A stretch of DNA of 42,830 nucleotides from a virus. The stretch's first letter is position 1. The number at the start of each line of letters is the position of its first letter. The notes beneath the pieces are model-generated. The model ran no database searches and was not told where the DNA came from. It saw only the letters and a program-made list of their open reading frames with translations. The stretch spans positions 1-42,830 of the IMG/VR virus record IMGVR_UViG_3300032401_001536; one strand, given 5' to 3'. A program made the position numbers and the translations under genes. This document shows, one piece after another, positions 32,391-39,999 of the stretch.

Positions 32391-33703
32391 GGAAAAACTT
32401 TCTCCAAAATCTTATTAGTAAGTTTTCTCCTGATGTATTCAAGCCAATCCCAGAAGGTGAGTTATACCTTCTTTTGCAGTCTATTAGTAGAGAGCTTTCA
32501 GGAGAGTGTTCATGGGATGAAGGAACAAAGTGTCAAAAAGGATATGATCAGTATTGGTATTTTAAATGCCGAGCTATGTCTTGTCCAGGATATAGACATC
32601 CTTTAGGTCTAATTGCATATACATCTGAGAGCGATCCTGAATCTAGTGTGGATAATCGTTTTAACTATTCTTCAATTCGTTATATGACAAGACAGAATGT
32701 TTTTACAGTAGGAGCTGTTGGAGGGTTTGGTGCAGGTTATTATGGTTCTTTTTACTATGGTGGTGGTTCTCAAGCGGAAACCATAATTGAAGTTAGTGGT
32801 GATTATGTTCCAATAGGTACTTTGGGGGCTTTGGCTAAATTTAATCCAGTTAGTAGTGATACTCCAGCTCCTATTGGTGATAAATGGTATATTAGTTGCT
32901 ATGCTCAGAATCAATTAGTAGGTCCTGCAGTTTCGGATACTAGTAATCGAGGTTCTTATAACGTTTCTACTTTTGGTACGTACACCGGGAAGCATGATAC
33001 TGTCTATACTGTAGAAATAATAGACTTTTTGGGGTATATGCAGAATTTTGAAAATGCTTTGTTTCAGATGTGTCTTGCAACCTGTGAAGGAGAATGGGTA
33101 GATTTCTGGGGGGAATATTTTGGAATATCAAGATTACTATTAGTAGGAGGGTTTGAGACAGATGACTCCTATAAAGCTAGGATAATTAAAGAAATAACTA
33201 TGGCAAAAGGAACTAAGTCAGCTTTACTTGAAGCCGCTAAAGCCTTTTTCAAATCGGAAGATGTATCGATTGTTGAATACTGTCAGGTAAATGATTGGGA
33301 TGATTTAAACACTGGGAAGAATCCTACTGGTGGAGTAGATCTTGACAGATTAGGTTTAATGCCTTACCAGTTTTATATTTATCCACCTGCTCAATCAACT
33401 CCTAGCGCGTTATTTGCGGTAGATGGTACAAGATTAGATTCTAGTAGTGTGCCTGGATACGGGGCAAGTGCGACGCTAAGTGGAAGATATATAGGAACAC
33501 AGTTTTTAGTGTTATCTACGACTCATCAGCCTTTAGCAGGGGGTTATGTTGGTGTATATGATCCTGGATCTAGGGATGCAAATAATTGTTATATTTATAG
33601 ACAGAGTAGCTGGGAGAAACCAGTTTGGGAGACTGGATTCCAAGAAATCATAGATCGTTTAAAAACGGCTGGGACATGTGCGATTGTGAACCCCCATTTG
33701 TAA
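32387..33703 (+). CDS. Tail protein I-like baseplate component
   Basis: 438 residues, start overlapping the J-like stop. The helical N-terminus (FLQNLISKFSPDVFKPIPEG) and the segment LGYMQNFENALFQMCLATCE, WVDFWGEYFGISRLLLVGGF with a following TDDSYKARIIKEITMAKGTK are like P2 gpI and gp53-type wedge proteins, which follow gpJ in P2-like order. Residues 35-180 and the C-terminal ~130 are extra beta-rich segments (a jelly roll ending near residue 430). The next gene is a homing endonuclease. Confidence 0.7.
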   Translation: MRKNFLQNLISKFSPDVFKPIPEGELYLLLQSISRELSGECSWDEGTKCQKGYDQYWYFKCRAMSCPGYRHPLGLIAYTSESDPESSVDNRFNYSSIRYMTRQNVFTVGAVGGFGAGYYGSFYYGGGSQAETIIEVSGDYVPIGTLGALAKFNPVSSDTPAPIGDKWYISCYAQNQLVGPAVSDTSNRGSYNVSTFGTYTGKHDTVYTVEIIDFLGYMQNFENALFQMCLATCEGEWVDFWGEYFGISRLLLVGGFETDDSYKARIIKEITMAKGTKSALLEAAKAFFKSEDVSIVEYCQVNDWDDLNTGKNPTGGVDLDRLGLMPYQFYIYPPAQSTPSALFAVDGTRLDSSSVPGYGASATLSGRYIGTQFLVLSTTHQPLAGGYVGVYDPGSRDANNCYIYRQSSWEKPVWETGFQEIIDRLKTAGTCAIVNPHL

Positions 33704-33712
33704 GGAGTTACT

Positions 33713-34597
33713 ATGAATTTTTGTGAATGTGGCTGTGGGAATATTCCAAAGGGTAGAAACAGTAGATACTGCAGAGGGCACAATCACCATTCTGAGGAAA
33801 CTAGAAAATTGATAGGAATGAATAGTGGTAAGGCACGATTAGGAAAGAAGAGAGACCATTATAAAAGTATTTCTGGAGATAAACATTGGCAATTTCAAAA
33901 AGATAAGCACCCTTGGAATTATAAGTTAACTAAAGAAACGGATGAAAGAGTGTTAAGAAATGGAGTCAATTCTGGATTATCTCATAGAGGAAGGAAGCAA
34001 TCTAAGGAATCTAGTGAAAAGAAAAGTGTTTCTGGTAAAGGAGTATGGTCAGATCCCATTTATCGTTCTAGGATGAAGACAAAAGCAAAAGAAGTAACTA
34101 ATAGACCAGAAGTTAAATTAAAATTTAGTGTTAAATCTAAAGAGAGATGGGTAGATCCTGAGTATAAAGAAAGACAGAGAGAATCAAGATTAAAGTCTTG
34201 GGATGGTAATTTCATTAGAAAAGAACTTGCATCTAAAAGATTAGAAAAAGTTCATAAAGATGGAAAAATAGATTATACAAATCCTAAACGAATTGAGAAA
34301 ATAGCTGAGAAAGTTAGAAGGCAATGTGGCAATTTCTCAGGCATCAATAATTTTGAACCTTACACTGAGGAGTTTAGTAAGACTTTAAAAGAACAAATTA
34401 GGCAACGAGATAATTACCAATGTCAGGAATGTAGATATTTCCAAAAAGATTTGGGATATAAATTACCTATTCATCATATTGACTATAATAAGAAAAACAA
34501 TGATCCTTTAAATCTGATTTCTCTTTGTAAAAGTTGTCATTGTAAAACAAACTTTAATAGAGATAATTGGACTAACTATTATAAGAAGAAAGTATAG
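33713..34597 (+). CDS. Free-standing HNH homing endonuclease
   Basis: 294 residues. N-terminus has CECGCGNIPKGRNSRYCRGH, a zinc-binding patch. The middle is basic and carries NUMOD3-like helices (ETRKLIGMNSGKARLG, GLSHRGRKQSKESSEKK). The C-terminal ~55 residues are a Cys-rich HNH nuclease: CQEC, LPIHHIDYNKKNNDPLNLIS, LCKSCHCKTN, with the catalytic His pair visible. It lies between the gpI-like protein and a fibre, with its own AAGGAG, and interrupts nothing. Presumed to home by cutting phage DNA lacking it. Confidence 0.85.
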   Translation: MNFCECGCGNIPKGRNSRYCRGHNHHSEETRKLIGMNSGKARLGKKRDHYKSISGDKHWQFQKDKHPWNYKLTKETDERVLRNGVNSGLSHRGRKQSKESSEKKSVSGKGVWSDPIYRSRMKTKAKEVTNRPEVKLKFSVKSKERWVDPEYKERQRESRLKSWDGNFIRKELASKRLEKVHKDGKIDYTNPKRIEKIAEKVRRQCGNFSGINNFEPYTEEFSKTLKEQIRQRDNYQCQECRYFQKDLGYKLPIHHIDYNKKNNDPLNLISLCKSCHCKTNFNRDNWTNYYKKKV

Positions 34598-34609
34598 GAG
34601 GTTAATTAT

Positions 34610-35848
34610 ATGTGTGCACTAAACGTTGCGAATTGGAGCGATAAAAGTTTGGTAGAGCTGGCAGACTTGTTGAAAACGGGGGATTTCTCGTCTGTGGCTT
34701 CTTTTATAGCTGAAAATTTTCTATGTATTGGAAGTAGGATAATGACTGATCCTACTGGAACTACTTTAAGGGCTATAGTTAATACAATAGATGATAAAGC
34801 TGTGGATTTGAGCCCTGGTATTTTTCAGCATGGAGGATTTATCTCCGAGTTGGATTCTTTACAAACTATAAATATTTTAAATACGAGCTACGGTTCATGG
34901 GGAACTGGAAAGGCTGCAAATGCTACTCTAAATAGGTGGTCTATAGTTTGTGTAAAAAATAATGAACAAGCCCATACTCCGGATGCTAGGTGGTTTGTAG
35001 ATGATTCAGTTGTACCTAATACCTATTCGCAACAATTGACAAATACTTTAATTAATAAGGCCTACTATGATATACTTGTTGTTCATGGAACAGATGAAGC
35101 AATTCCTTCTGTACCTGACACACCGACTGATTACTGGACTATAGCGGAAGTATACGTTCCAGCAAATGCAACATCCGTTCTACAGACTAACATCTATGAT
35201 ACAGCAGATCCAAGGGGTTCGCAGGCTGTAGTTCCAAATTGGTTGTTAACTACTAGGGTTTTGAGGTTAGAGTTTTGGTCTACATTATTTGGAGTGGATC
35301 ATGATCTGACGAGTGGGTATCATAAGCAAGGAGATTGGCATATAGGCTCAACTCAGGTTCTTGTTACTGGGACGGAATTAAATAGAATTCTTTCTGGAGC
35401 TGGTGCAGCAGTTACGGCTAGCAGTTTGACAAAATTGACAGATGGTACTACACTATCTGTAGGTGAGTTGCATTCTCATGGTGCAATCTCAGACAGGGTG
35501 AATAATATTTATAGTGAACCAACCTTTATATGTACAGGAAGTTGGGAAGATATTTCAGCTATGTCAATTACTGTTAGTATAAGCCAAATTTCGTCATTTC
35601 TGATGCTTTATGAAGGTCGGAACGGGACATGGTGGTCGGCTTGGATAAGATTTATTGTTGATGGATCTGTGGCCAATCCAATAGAAGGCTATGGGCAATT
35701 TTGGCTTGAACTGGGTTCTTGCTTACACTTTCATGGAGTAGCTTTGAACTTAGCTGTTGGGTCTCACACGTTTAAAGTTCAGACACTGCGAGGCCACGTT
35801 TACGGATCAAAGTTGTCCCATAATCAGTTTACGGTAATAACTTTTTAG
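34610..35848 (+). CDS. Tail fibre protein
   Basis: 412 residues after AGGAGG. N-terminal ~60 residues attach-like (NWSDKSLVELADLLKTGDFS). The centre has NRWSIVCVKNNEQAHTPDAR and TPTDYWTIAEVYVPANATS, a beta-rich pattern frequent in fibre and baseplate-attachment proteins. The segment FGVDHDLTSGYHKQGDWHIG, followed by TGTELNRILSGAGAAVTASS, is a typical fibre neck. The C-terminal ~130 residues (LHSHGAISDRVNNIYSE onward) are a jelly-roll-like tip. No GYS repeats. Confidence 0.72.
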   Translation: MCALNVANWSDKSLVELADLLKTGDFSSVASFIAENFLCIGSRIMTDPTGTTLRAIVNTIDDKAVDLSPGIFQHGGFISELDSLQTINILNTSYGSWGTGKAANATLNRWSIVCVKNNEQAHTPDARWFVDDSVVPNTYSQQLTNTLINKAYYDILVVHGTDEAIPSVPDTPTDYWTIAEVYVPANATSVLQTNIYDTADPRGSQAVVPNWLLTTRVLRLEFWSTLFGVDHDLTSGYHKQGDWHIGSTQVLVTGTELNRILSGAGAAVTASSLTKLTDGTTLSVGELHSHGAISDRVNNIYSEPTFICTGSWEDISAMSITVSISQISSFLMLYEGRNGTWWSAWIRFIVDGSVANPIEGYGQFWLELGSCLHFHGVALNLAVGSHTFKVQTLRGHVYGSKLSHNQFTVITF

Positions 35849-35890
35849 AAATAAAAGGGAAAGGTCAAAGAGTCAAAAAGGAGAGATAAA

Positions 35891-36589
35891 ATGAGTTCTA
35901 CGTACACTACAAACTTGGGGCTTCGCAAGCCAGCGCATCAAGATCCTGATACATATGAAACTTGGGATCAGGTGTTAAATAATAATTTTGATACAATTGA
36001 TGCCGTATTCGGGGCAAGATCATATACGGAAAAAAACTATATCTTAAATTCTGATTCTCATTCTCAGAGTCTAGATAAATTAGATATAGCTTTGAAGGAT
36101 GTATCTGGGGTAGCAGGAATCTCAGGTTTCTCAGGTTATTCTGGTTCTTTAGGTTTAGATGGTGCTATAGGAGTGAGTGGGTTTTCTGGTTATTCAGGAG
36201 CGATTGGTGCTGGAAGTGTTAGGGAGGTACATTTTGCAGTTCCTAATCTTTTAGCGGTAGGAGATCAGGCTCCTTGGATACACATGGCTTTTGCTGGGGC
36301 AATTACTTCTGTTTATGCACTTGTTAAAACACGTAGTACTAGTGGAGCTATTGTGATTAGTATTCAGAAGTGTACAGATATGACTCAGGCTACTTTAACT
36401 TGGGGTTCGATTTTTTCTACTGATATAACAATAGATGTTAACAAAAGATCCACTATAAATTCTGCTGTGCCTGCGGTTTTTAATGGTAGTCAAGTGTTTA
36501 ATACTAATGATGTTTTTAGGATTGTTGTTAGTTCTAAAGGTACTAATTCAGCGGATCTAGTTGTTAGTGCTAAGATAGTTCCTTCTTAG
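35891..36589 (+). CDS. Short fibre with GYS motif and beta-sandwich head
   Basis: 232 residues after AAAAAGGAG. Start MSSTYTTNLGLRKPAHQDPD, then ETWDQVLNNNFDTIDAVFGA, the common fibre N-terminus ('T--LGL-KP---D---W---LN-NFD-ID'). Residues 78-110 have two GFSGYSG-type turns. The last 120 residues (REVHFAVPNLLAVGDQAPWI onward) form a head related in pattern to that of the fibre at 1-707. A cysteine-rich gene follows 8 bases later, as it does there. Confidence 0.8.
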   Translation: MSSTYTTNLGLRKPAHQDPDTYETWDQVLNNNFDTIDAVFGARSYTEKNYILNSDSHSQSLDKLDIALKDVSGVAGISGFSGYSGSLGLDGAIGVSGFSGYSGAIGAGSVREVHFAVPNLLAVGDQAPWIHMAFAGAITSVYALVKTRSTSGAIVISIQKCTDMTQATLTWGSIFSTDITIDVNKRSTINSAVPAVFNGSQVFNTNDVFRIVVSSKGTNSADLVVSAKIVPS

Positions 36590-36597
36590 GAGGTGGT

Positions 36598-36786
36598 ATG
36601 GTTTGGTCCTGTCAATGTAATATGGTTTGTTATATAGAAGGGTGTACCTGCAACAATAGTTGTTATGGTTTTGGAGGTTGTAAAGGTGATGCGGGTTGTT
36701 ATAGTTGCTATCTGGCATGCTATCTGGAGACCTGTACCTGCAACGAGGCTAGATATAATGCGGATAGTTGGGTGGTGGTAGTCTGA
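36598..36786 (+). CDS. Cysteine-rich small protein (62 aa), paralogue of the Cys tail at 708-1448
   Basis: 12 cysteines in 62 residues, preceded by AGGAGG. Two units: SCQCNMVCYIEGCTCNNSCY and CYSCYLACYLETCTCNEARY. They align with the tail of the first Cys-rich protein: WSCxC, CYxxGCTCNN, YGxGxCKGD and a terminal YN-SW. No leader peptide or globular part, so it is not a classical precursor peptide with a leader. Stop and next start overlap (TGATG). I propose it is a substrate or partner of the radical-SAM enzyme, or a metal/disulfide-rich virion component. No known family recognised. Confidence 0.72.
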   Translation: MVWSCQCNMVCYIEGCTCNNSCYGFGGCKGDAGCYSCYLACYLETCTCNEARYNADSWVVVV

Positions 36787-36941
36787 TGCTTTATTCCAAG
36801 TGCATAGTTTGTGGGAAGGTTTACAACCAAAAAGAGGATGGAAAAAAGGAGAAGTCTTATAGTCATGGATATTGTGGAAAAAAGTGCGTCAGAGTGAGTA
36901 AGGAGATTACTAAAAAAGGATCAAAAAATGAACCGAACTGA
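36786..36941 (+). CDS. Small zinc-ribbon-like protein (51 aa)
   Basis: ATG overlaps the stop of the Cys-rich gene (TGATG) and the stop overlaps the endolysin start by 14 bases, so translation is probably coupled. The product begins MLYSKCIVCGKVYNQKEDGK and later has GYCGKKC, one plausible zinc knuckle (CxxC...CxxxC). The rest is Lys-rich. No family recognised. Confidence 0.5.
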   Translation: MLYSKCIVCGKVYNQKEDGKKEKSYSHGYCGKKCVRVSKEITKKGSKNEPN

Positions 36942-37272
36942 ATTTCTTCATAAAATTGGAAGACTACTTTGCTGGTGTGCAGACAATGATATTAGCATTA
37001 TCTGTTTCACCTTCTACCGTTCTCCAGAACAACAGAAAATCGAATACGACGCCGGTAGGTCTAAAGTACTTCATGGAAAGCACCAAGATTGGTTGGCGAT
37101 GGATCTGGCTTTGTGGGATGATGCTGATATGGATGGGATTGTAGACAAGGACGAGATAAGATGGAAAGATGATCCCAGGTATACTCAGATGGGTGAACAA
37201 TGGGAATCTGTTGGTGGAACATGGGGTGGAAGGTGGAAGGATCTACACGATATTTACCATTTTGAAGGCTGA
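36928..37272 (+). CDS. Endolysin, M15 (VanY/Ply-type) peptidase
   Basis: 114 residues. Residues 26-60 (CFTFYRSPEQQKIEYDAG, then HQDWLAMDLAL) give the first zinc ligands H52 and D59 with the Hx6D spacing of Ply500/T5-type L-alanyl-D-glutamate peptidases. Near the end, WGGRWKDLHDIYHFEG supplies D108 and H111 (DxxH). This would cut the peptide stem of peptidoglycan at lysis. No signal peptide or wall-binding domain is present. No clear holin is next to it; a hydrophobic small ORF follows at 37315. It is the last gene of the late region. Confidence 0.85.
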   Translation: MNRTEFLHKIGRLLCWCADNDISIICFTFYRSPEQQKIEYDAGRSKVLHGKHQDWLAMDLALWDDADMDGIVDKDEIRWKDDPRYTQMGEQWESVGGTWGGRWKDLHDIYHFEG

Positions 37273-37276
37273 TTTC

Positions 37277-37299
37277 AATAAAAAGTGGTATTTTTTATT
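37277..37299 (+). terminator. Possible AT-rich hairpin terminator
   Basis: AATAAAAA (37277-37284) can pair with TTTTTATT (37292-37299), with T-rich DNA in the hairpin itself, directly after the endolysin stop. All pairs are A-T, so the stem is weak. It also overlaps a TATTTAAT box (37296-37303). Confidence 0.3.
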
Positions 37300-37314
37300 T
37301 AATAAGTAAAGTAT

Positions 37315-37491
37315 ATGAAAGAATCCTTGAGAAGAATTTGGTACTATTTTAGAAAGATAGTTCGGTTGTTATACTATGTCTCCAAAGCTATAATAGTAGG
37401 GCGTTTTTCTAAGTCTAATTCAAAGAGCCTTAAAATCTATCGAAAAGCCCTAGAAATGAGTGAGAATCACCCCTCAGGCTTTAAATTCTGA
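37315..37491 (+). CDS. Possible small aromatic/basic protein (58 aa)
   Basis: An open frame in the 325-bp gap between endolysin and helicase. MKESLRRIWYYFRKIVRLLY then YVSKAIIVG is hydrophobic, aromatic and basic, followed by a charged tail. No strong ribosome binding site, and its end overlaps the conserved element B. Position after the endolysin allows a membrane-active or holin-like role, but the segment is not a clean transmembrane helix. May be spurious. Confidence 0.28.
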   Translation: MKESLRRIWYYFRKIVRLLYYVSKAIIVGRFSKSNSKSLKIYRKALEMSENHPSGFKF

Positions 37492-37535
37492 GTTCTGCCG
37501 AGAGTTACTAGTTAATTAGACATTTGATATATGGT
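37476..37535 (+). promoter_or_regulatory. Conserved intergenic element, copy B (before replication genes)
   Basis: Partner of 21725-21784 (41/50 identical, no gaps). Blocks: GGCTTTAAATT, GAGTTCTG, CGAGAG, TTAGACATTTG, then TATATGG. It lies about 63-122 bp before the helicase start, in the longest gene-free stretch of the replication side. Just upstream, AAAGCC (37445-37450) could pair with GGCTTT at the element's own start, enclosing GTGA-GAA-TCAC, so an RNA structure is possible. Confidence 0.5.
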
Positions 37536-37562
37536 ATATGGTTTAATAGCCCGCCTTGTTGA

Positions 37563-37593
37563 TCTAAAGTAAAAGTTCAGTTTCCTATTTAAT
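37563..37593 (+). promoter_or_regulatory. Bipartite motif TCTAAAGTAAAAGTT-N8-TATTTAAT, copy 2
   Basis: Same two boxes and same 8-base spacing as 14500-14530. It ends 5 bp before the TTG start of the helicase (20 bp before the alternative start), too close for a promoter with a normal leader but possible for a leaderless or short-leader mRNA. A weaker relative (AAAAGT then TATTTAAT at 37296) is in the same gap. Confidence 0.33.
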
Positions 37594-37597
37594 CCAT

Positions 37598-39805
37598 TTG
37601 AAGGGTATCTATTTGCTAGAATTTCATATTCAGAATCTTTATATCAGAGTCGACAAAAGGAAGGCTACTAAAGAGGAACTGTCTAATTTGCATGAAATTC
37701 TATCAGTAAAAGTTCCTGGACACTACTTTTCTCCTCATTTTAGACGTGGAATGTGGGATGGTTATAAAAGATTTTTTAATCGCTTGACTAGTACTTTTTA
37801 TACGGGACTTTTGGGATATGCTATTTCTAGGTTACAGTTTCCATACGTGATTATAGATGATAGAGTTCCTATTCCTCATCAGAACAATCCTTTGGTTTTA
37901 AATGGTATTGAACTGAGGGATTACCAGATTAAGATGGTTTCTGCTGCTATTTCTAAAGGAAGGGGAATTATATCAGCTCCTCCTAATGCGGGTAAGACAG
38001 AAGTTGCGGCGGGTATAATTAAGGTTCTGGGACTACCAGCTATTTTTCTTACGCATAGGTTGACTCTCTTACGCCAAACAAAGGAAAGATTTTCAAATAG
38101 ATTGGGAGTAGAGATTGGATTGGTTGGAGGTGGAATAGATAGTTGGATTTCTGATGGTATAAACATTGTTTCTATACAGTCCGCATATCGGAAATTAGAT
38201 GAATTTAAGGATAGAGTTAAGGGGTTCCCTATTGTAATTTCTGATGAATGTTTTCCGAGTAGTGCTAAGGTACTTTTGGATTCTGAGAAGTTTGTTTCTA
38301 TCAAGGAAGTATACCAGAATAGCAAGATAGAGTATATTTTATCGTATAATCACGAAAAGAATGTTTTAGAAAAGTGTAGGGTTTTAAGAAAGATTAGGAA
38401 TAGAACTCTTCGACCCGCAGTTCTTTCTTTATATATAGATTTGAGTGGTAAACTATTTAGAGTGTGCTGTACACCTAATCATAAGTTATTTGTAAACGGT
38501 TATAGCTATATAAGGGCCGACGAAGTGAAAGTAGGAGATTGTGTTAAGGTTTTGGATATAACTCCAAGAAAAGTTCTTGTTTGTAGGGAATGTGGTAGGA
38601 TAATGAAAAATGGTTCATCCTACGGAGGACACTCATCAACTCACAGGCCTACTAGGTTAAAATGTAAGATTTGTGGTAGGATATTTTACTCGCACAAAGA
38701 GTTATTTGAGCATCAAAGGTTAAATCATACTGTAAGTATTAGGTGTAGAAAATGTAATGTAAATTTTAGTTCAAGATCTGACTATACTAAACACCACATG
38801 ATTGTTCATTATGGTAAGACTTCTGAGTTTAAGAAGAATATTCTTAGGGCAGGAAGAATACGAGGTGACGCTATAAAAGGAGATGGTAGGATAGAGAAGT
38901 TTTTGTTTAATCATGAAGGTAGGGTAGTGAGAATTAGAAAACATGTTACAAGGTCTAAATTTTTGTATAACTTAGAGGTAGAAAATAACCATAATTATTT
39001 TGTAAACAATGTATTGGTTTCTAATTGTCATCATGTCAGTAGCAAAAGTTTTGAAAAGCTGCTAAAGTTGTGTAGCGAGTCACACTACAAATATGGACTT
39101 TCAGCCACACCCTTACTTCGTGATGATGTCTCAAATATGACAGTTAGAGGGTTGTTGGGTGATGAAATAGTAGCAGTTACTAATCAGGAATTGATAGCGG
39201 CGGGTATTTCTGCTTTTCCCTCTGTATATCTTTTGAATGTTCGGGAGCCTAAAATACCAGATCATTTTACATTTGATCAGGCGTATGAAAAGGGTATTCT
39301 TTTTAATGATTACCGTAATAAGTTAGTGGTTAGGTCGGCGGAAAAGTTTTTAGGTCAGGATAAGTCAGTTTTTATACTAGTTTGGAGGATAGCTCATGGT
39401 GAGGTTTTGAAGGATCTTTTTATTAGACGGGGTATTGAAGTAGAGTTTATAAGTGGGCAAGAGAAATCTGAGACCATTAAGTCAGTTTTAGAAAGGTTTG
39501 GTAAAAAGGAATTAAAATGTGTGATATCTTCTACTATTAGTGATGAGGGTTTGGATGTTCCGGCGGTTGATGTTTTAATTTTGGCGGTGGGTTTCAAAGC
39601 ACCTCTTAAAACTATTCAGAGAGTGGGAAGAGGGCTTAGGAGGAAAACTGAGGGAGAGAATGTAGTAAGTGTTGTAGATTTTGTAGATTGGCAGAGTAGA
39701 AGGTACCTATACAAGCATAGTATAGATAGGGTAAGAGAGTATGTAAAAATGGGAATTAAGATTTATGAAGTGAGTGAAGACTGGAAAAGGATTGAGGAGA
39801 GATGA
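37598..39805 (+). CDS. SF2 DNA helicase, UvsW-like, with intein in the DExH box
   Basis: 735 residues, 476 after splicing. The N-terminal ~90 residues have the T4 UvsW style (HFRRGMWDGYKRFFN, FYTGLLGYA). LRDYQ (Q/DEAD entry) at 106-110; Walker A SAPPNAGKT at 126-134; VISDE at 213-217, which the intein separates from CHH; after splicing the motif reads DECHH. Then GLSATP (motif III) and QRVGRGLRR (motif VI). In T4 UvsW remodels forks and recombination intermediates. The frame starts at TTG 37598, with no clear ribosome site; TTG 37613 has AAGGG 7 bases upstream and is an alternative. First gene of the replication operon. Confidence 0.88.
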   Translation: MKGIYLLEFHIQNLYIRVDKRKATKEELSNLHEILSVKVPGHYFSPHFRRGMWDGYKRFFNRLTSTFYTGLLGYAISRLQFPYVIIDDRVPIPHQNNPLVLNGIELRDYQIKMVSAAISKGRGIISAPPNAGKTEVAAGIIKVLGLPAIFLTHRLTLLRQTKERFSNRLGVEIGLVGGGIDSWISDGINIVSIQSAYRKLDEFKDRVKGFPIVISDECFPSSAKVLLDSEKFVSIKEVYQNSKIEYILSYNHEKNVLEKCRVLRKIRNRTLRPAVLSLYIDLSGKLFRVCCTPNHKLFVNGYSYIRADEVKVGDCVKVLDITPRKVLVCRECGRIMKNGSSYGGHSSTHRPTRLKCKICGRIFYSHKELFEHQRLNHTVSIRCRKCNVNFSSRSDYTKHHMIVHYGKTSEFKKNILRAGRIRGDAIKGDGRIEKFLFNHEGRVVRIRKHVTRSKFLYNLEVENNHNYFVNNVLVSNCHHVSSKSFEKLLKLCSESHYKYGLSATPLLRDDVSNMTVRGLLGDEIVAVTNQELIAAGISAFPSVYLLNVREPKIPDHFTFDQAYEKGILFNDYRNKLVVRSAEKFLGQDKSVFILVWRIAHGEVLKDLFIRRGIEVEFISGQEKSETIKSVLERFGKKELKCVISSTISDEGLDVPAVDVLILAVGFKAPLKTIQRVGRGLRRKTEGENVVSVVDFVDWQSRRYLYKHSIDRVREYVKMGIKIYEVSEDWKRIEER
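38249..39025 (+). mobile_element. Intein (259 aa) with three C2H2 zinc fingers in the helicase
   Basis: Starts at Cys (CFPSSAKVLLDSEKFVSIKE), has TPNHKLF (block B) and ADEVKVGDCVKV, and ends with a block F/G region (SKFLYNLEVENNHNYF) finishing VLVSN before Cys+1. The penultimate residue is Ser rather than the usual His. Between the splicing halves, where an endonuclease normally sits, are three consecutive C2H2 fingers (CREC-12-HSSTH, CKIC-12-HQRLNH, CRKC-12-HHMIVH), then ~40 basic residues. No LAGLIDADG or HNH motif was seen. Confidence 0.9.
38582..38809 (+). other. Triple C2H2 zinc-finger region inside the helicase intein
   Basis: Residues 329-404 of the precursor. Each finger has CxxC, 12 residues, then H-x3/4-H, spaced by short linkers. 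Their DNA target is unknown. A similar finger opens the homing endonuclease at 16525. Confidence 0.88.
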
Positions 39806-39999
39806 TTAAAGTTTATTGTATAAAGTGTGGAGCTTTACTAGTTGAACTTAGAAGTTTGGCTGAGATTAAGATAGTATGTCACAAGTGTGGATTTACTAAT
39901 GAGATTGAAACTATTTTAGGAATGTTTCTTACGCAAAAGGAGTTGAATCGGGTAGGTTGGAAAATTCTAGGTCAAGTAGGAGGTAATTTTGAGACTTAA
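39802..39999 (+). CDS. Small zinc-ribbon protein
   Basis: 65 residues, ATGA overlap with the helicase. Cys pattern CIKCG...CHKCG is a Com-like zinc ribbon, seen in small phage DNA/RNA-binding regulators. The remainder is helical (TLGMFLTQKELNRVGWKI). It overlaps the next gene's TTG start. Function not known. Confidence 0.65.
   Translation: MIKVYCIKCGALLVELRSLAEIKIVCHKCGFTNEIETILGMFLTQKELNRVGWKILGQVGGNFET

Noticed and set aside
36598-36786. Metallothionein
   Set aside because: Cys content would fit, but the many aromatic residues (Tyr, Trp) and the ordered CYx3CTCN units are unlike metallothioneins; metal binding is still possible.
37476-37535. Element B as part of a group I intron
   Set aside because: No conserved intron core pairings or split exon were seen, and the same element occurs alone before the tail-tube gene.
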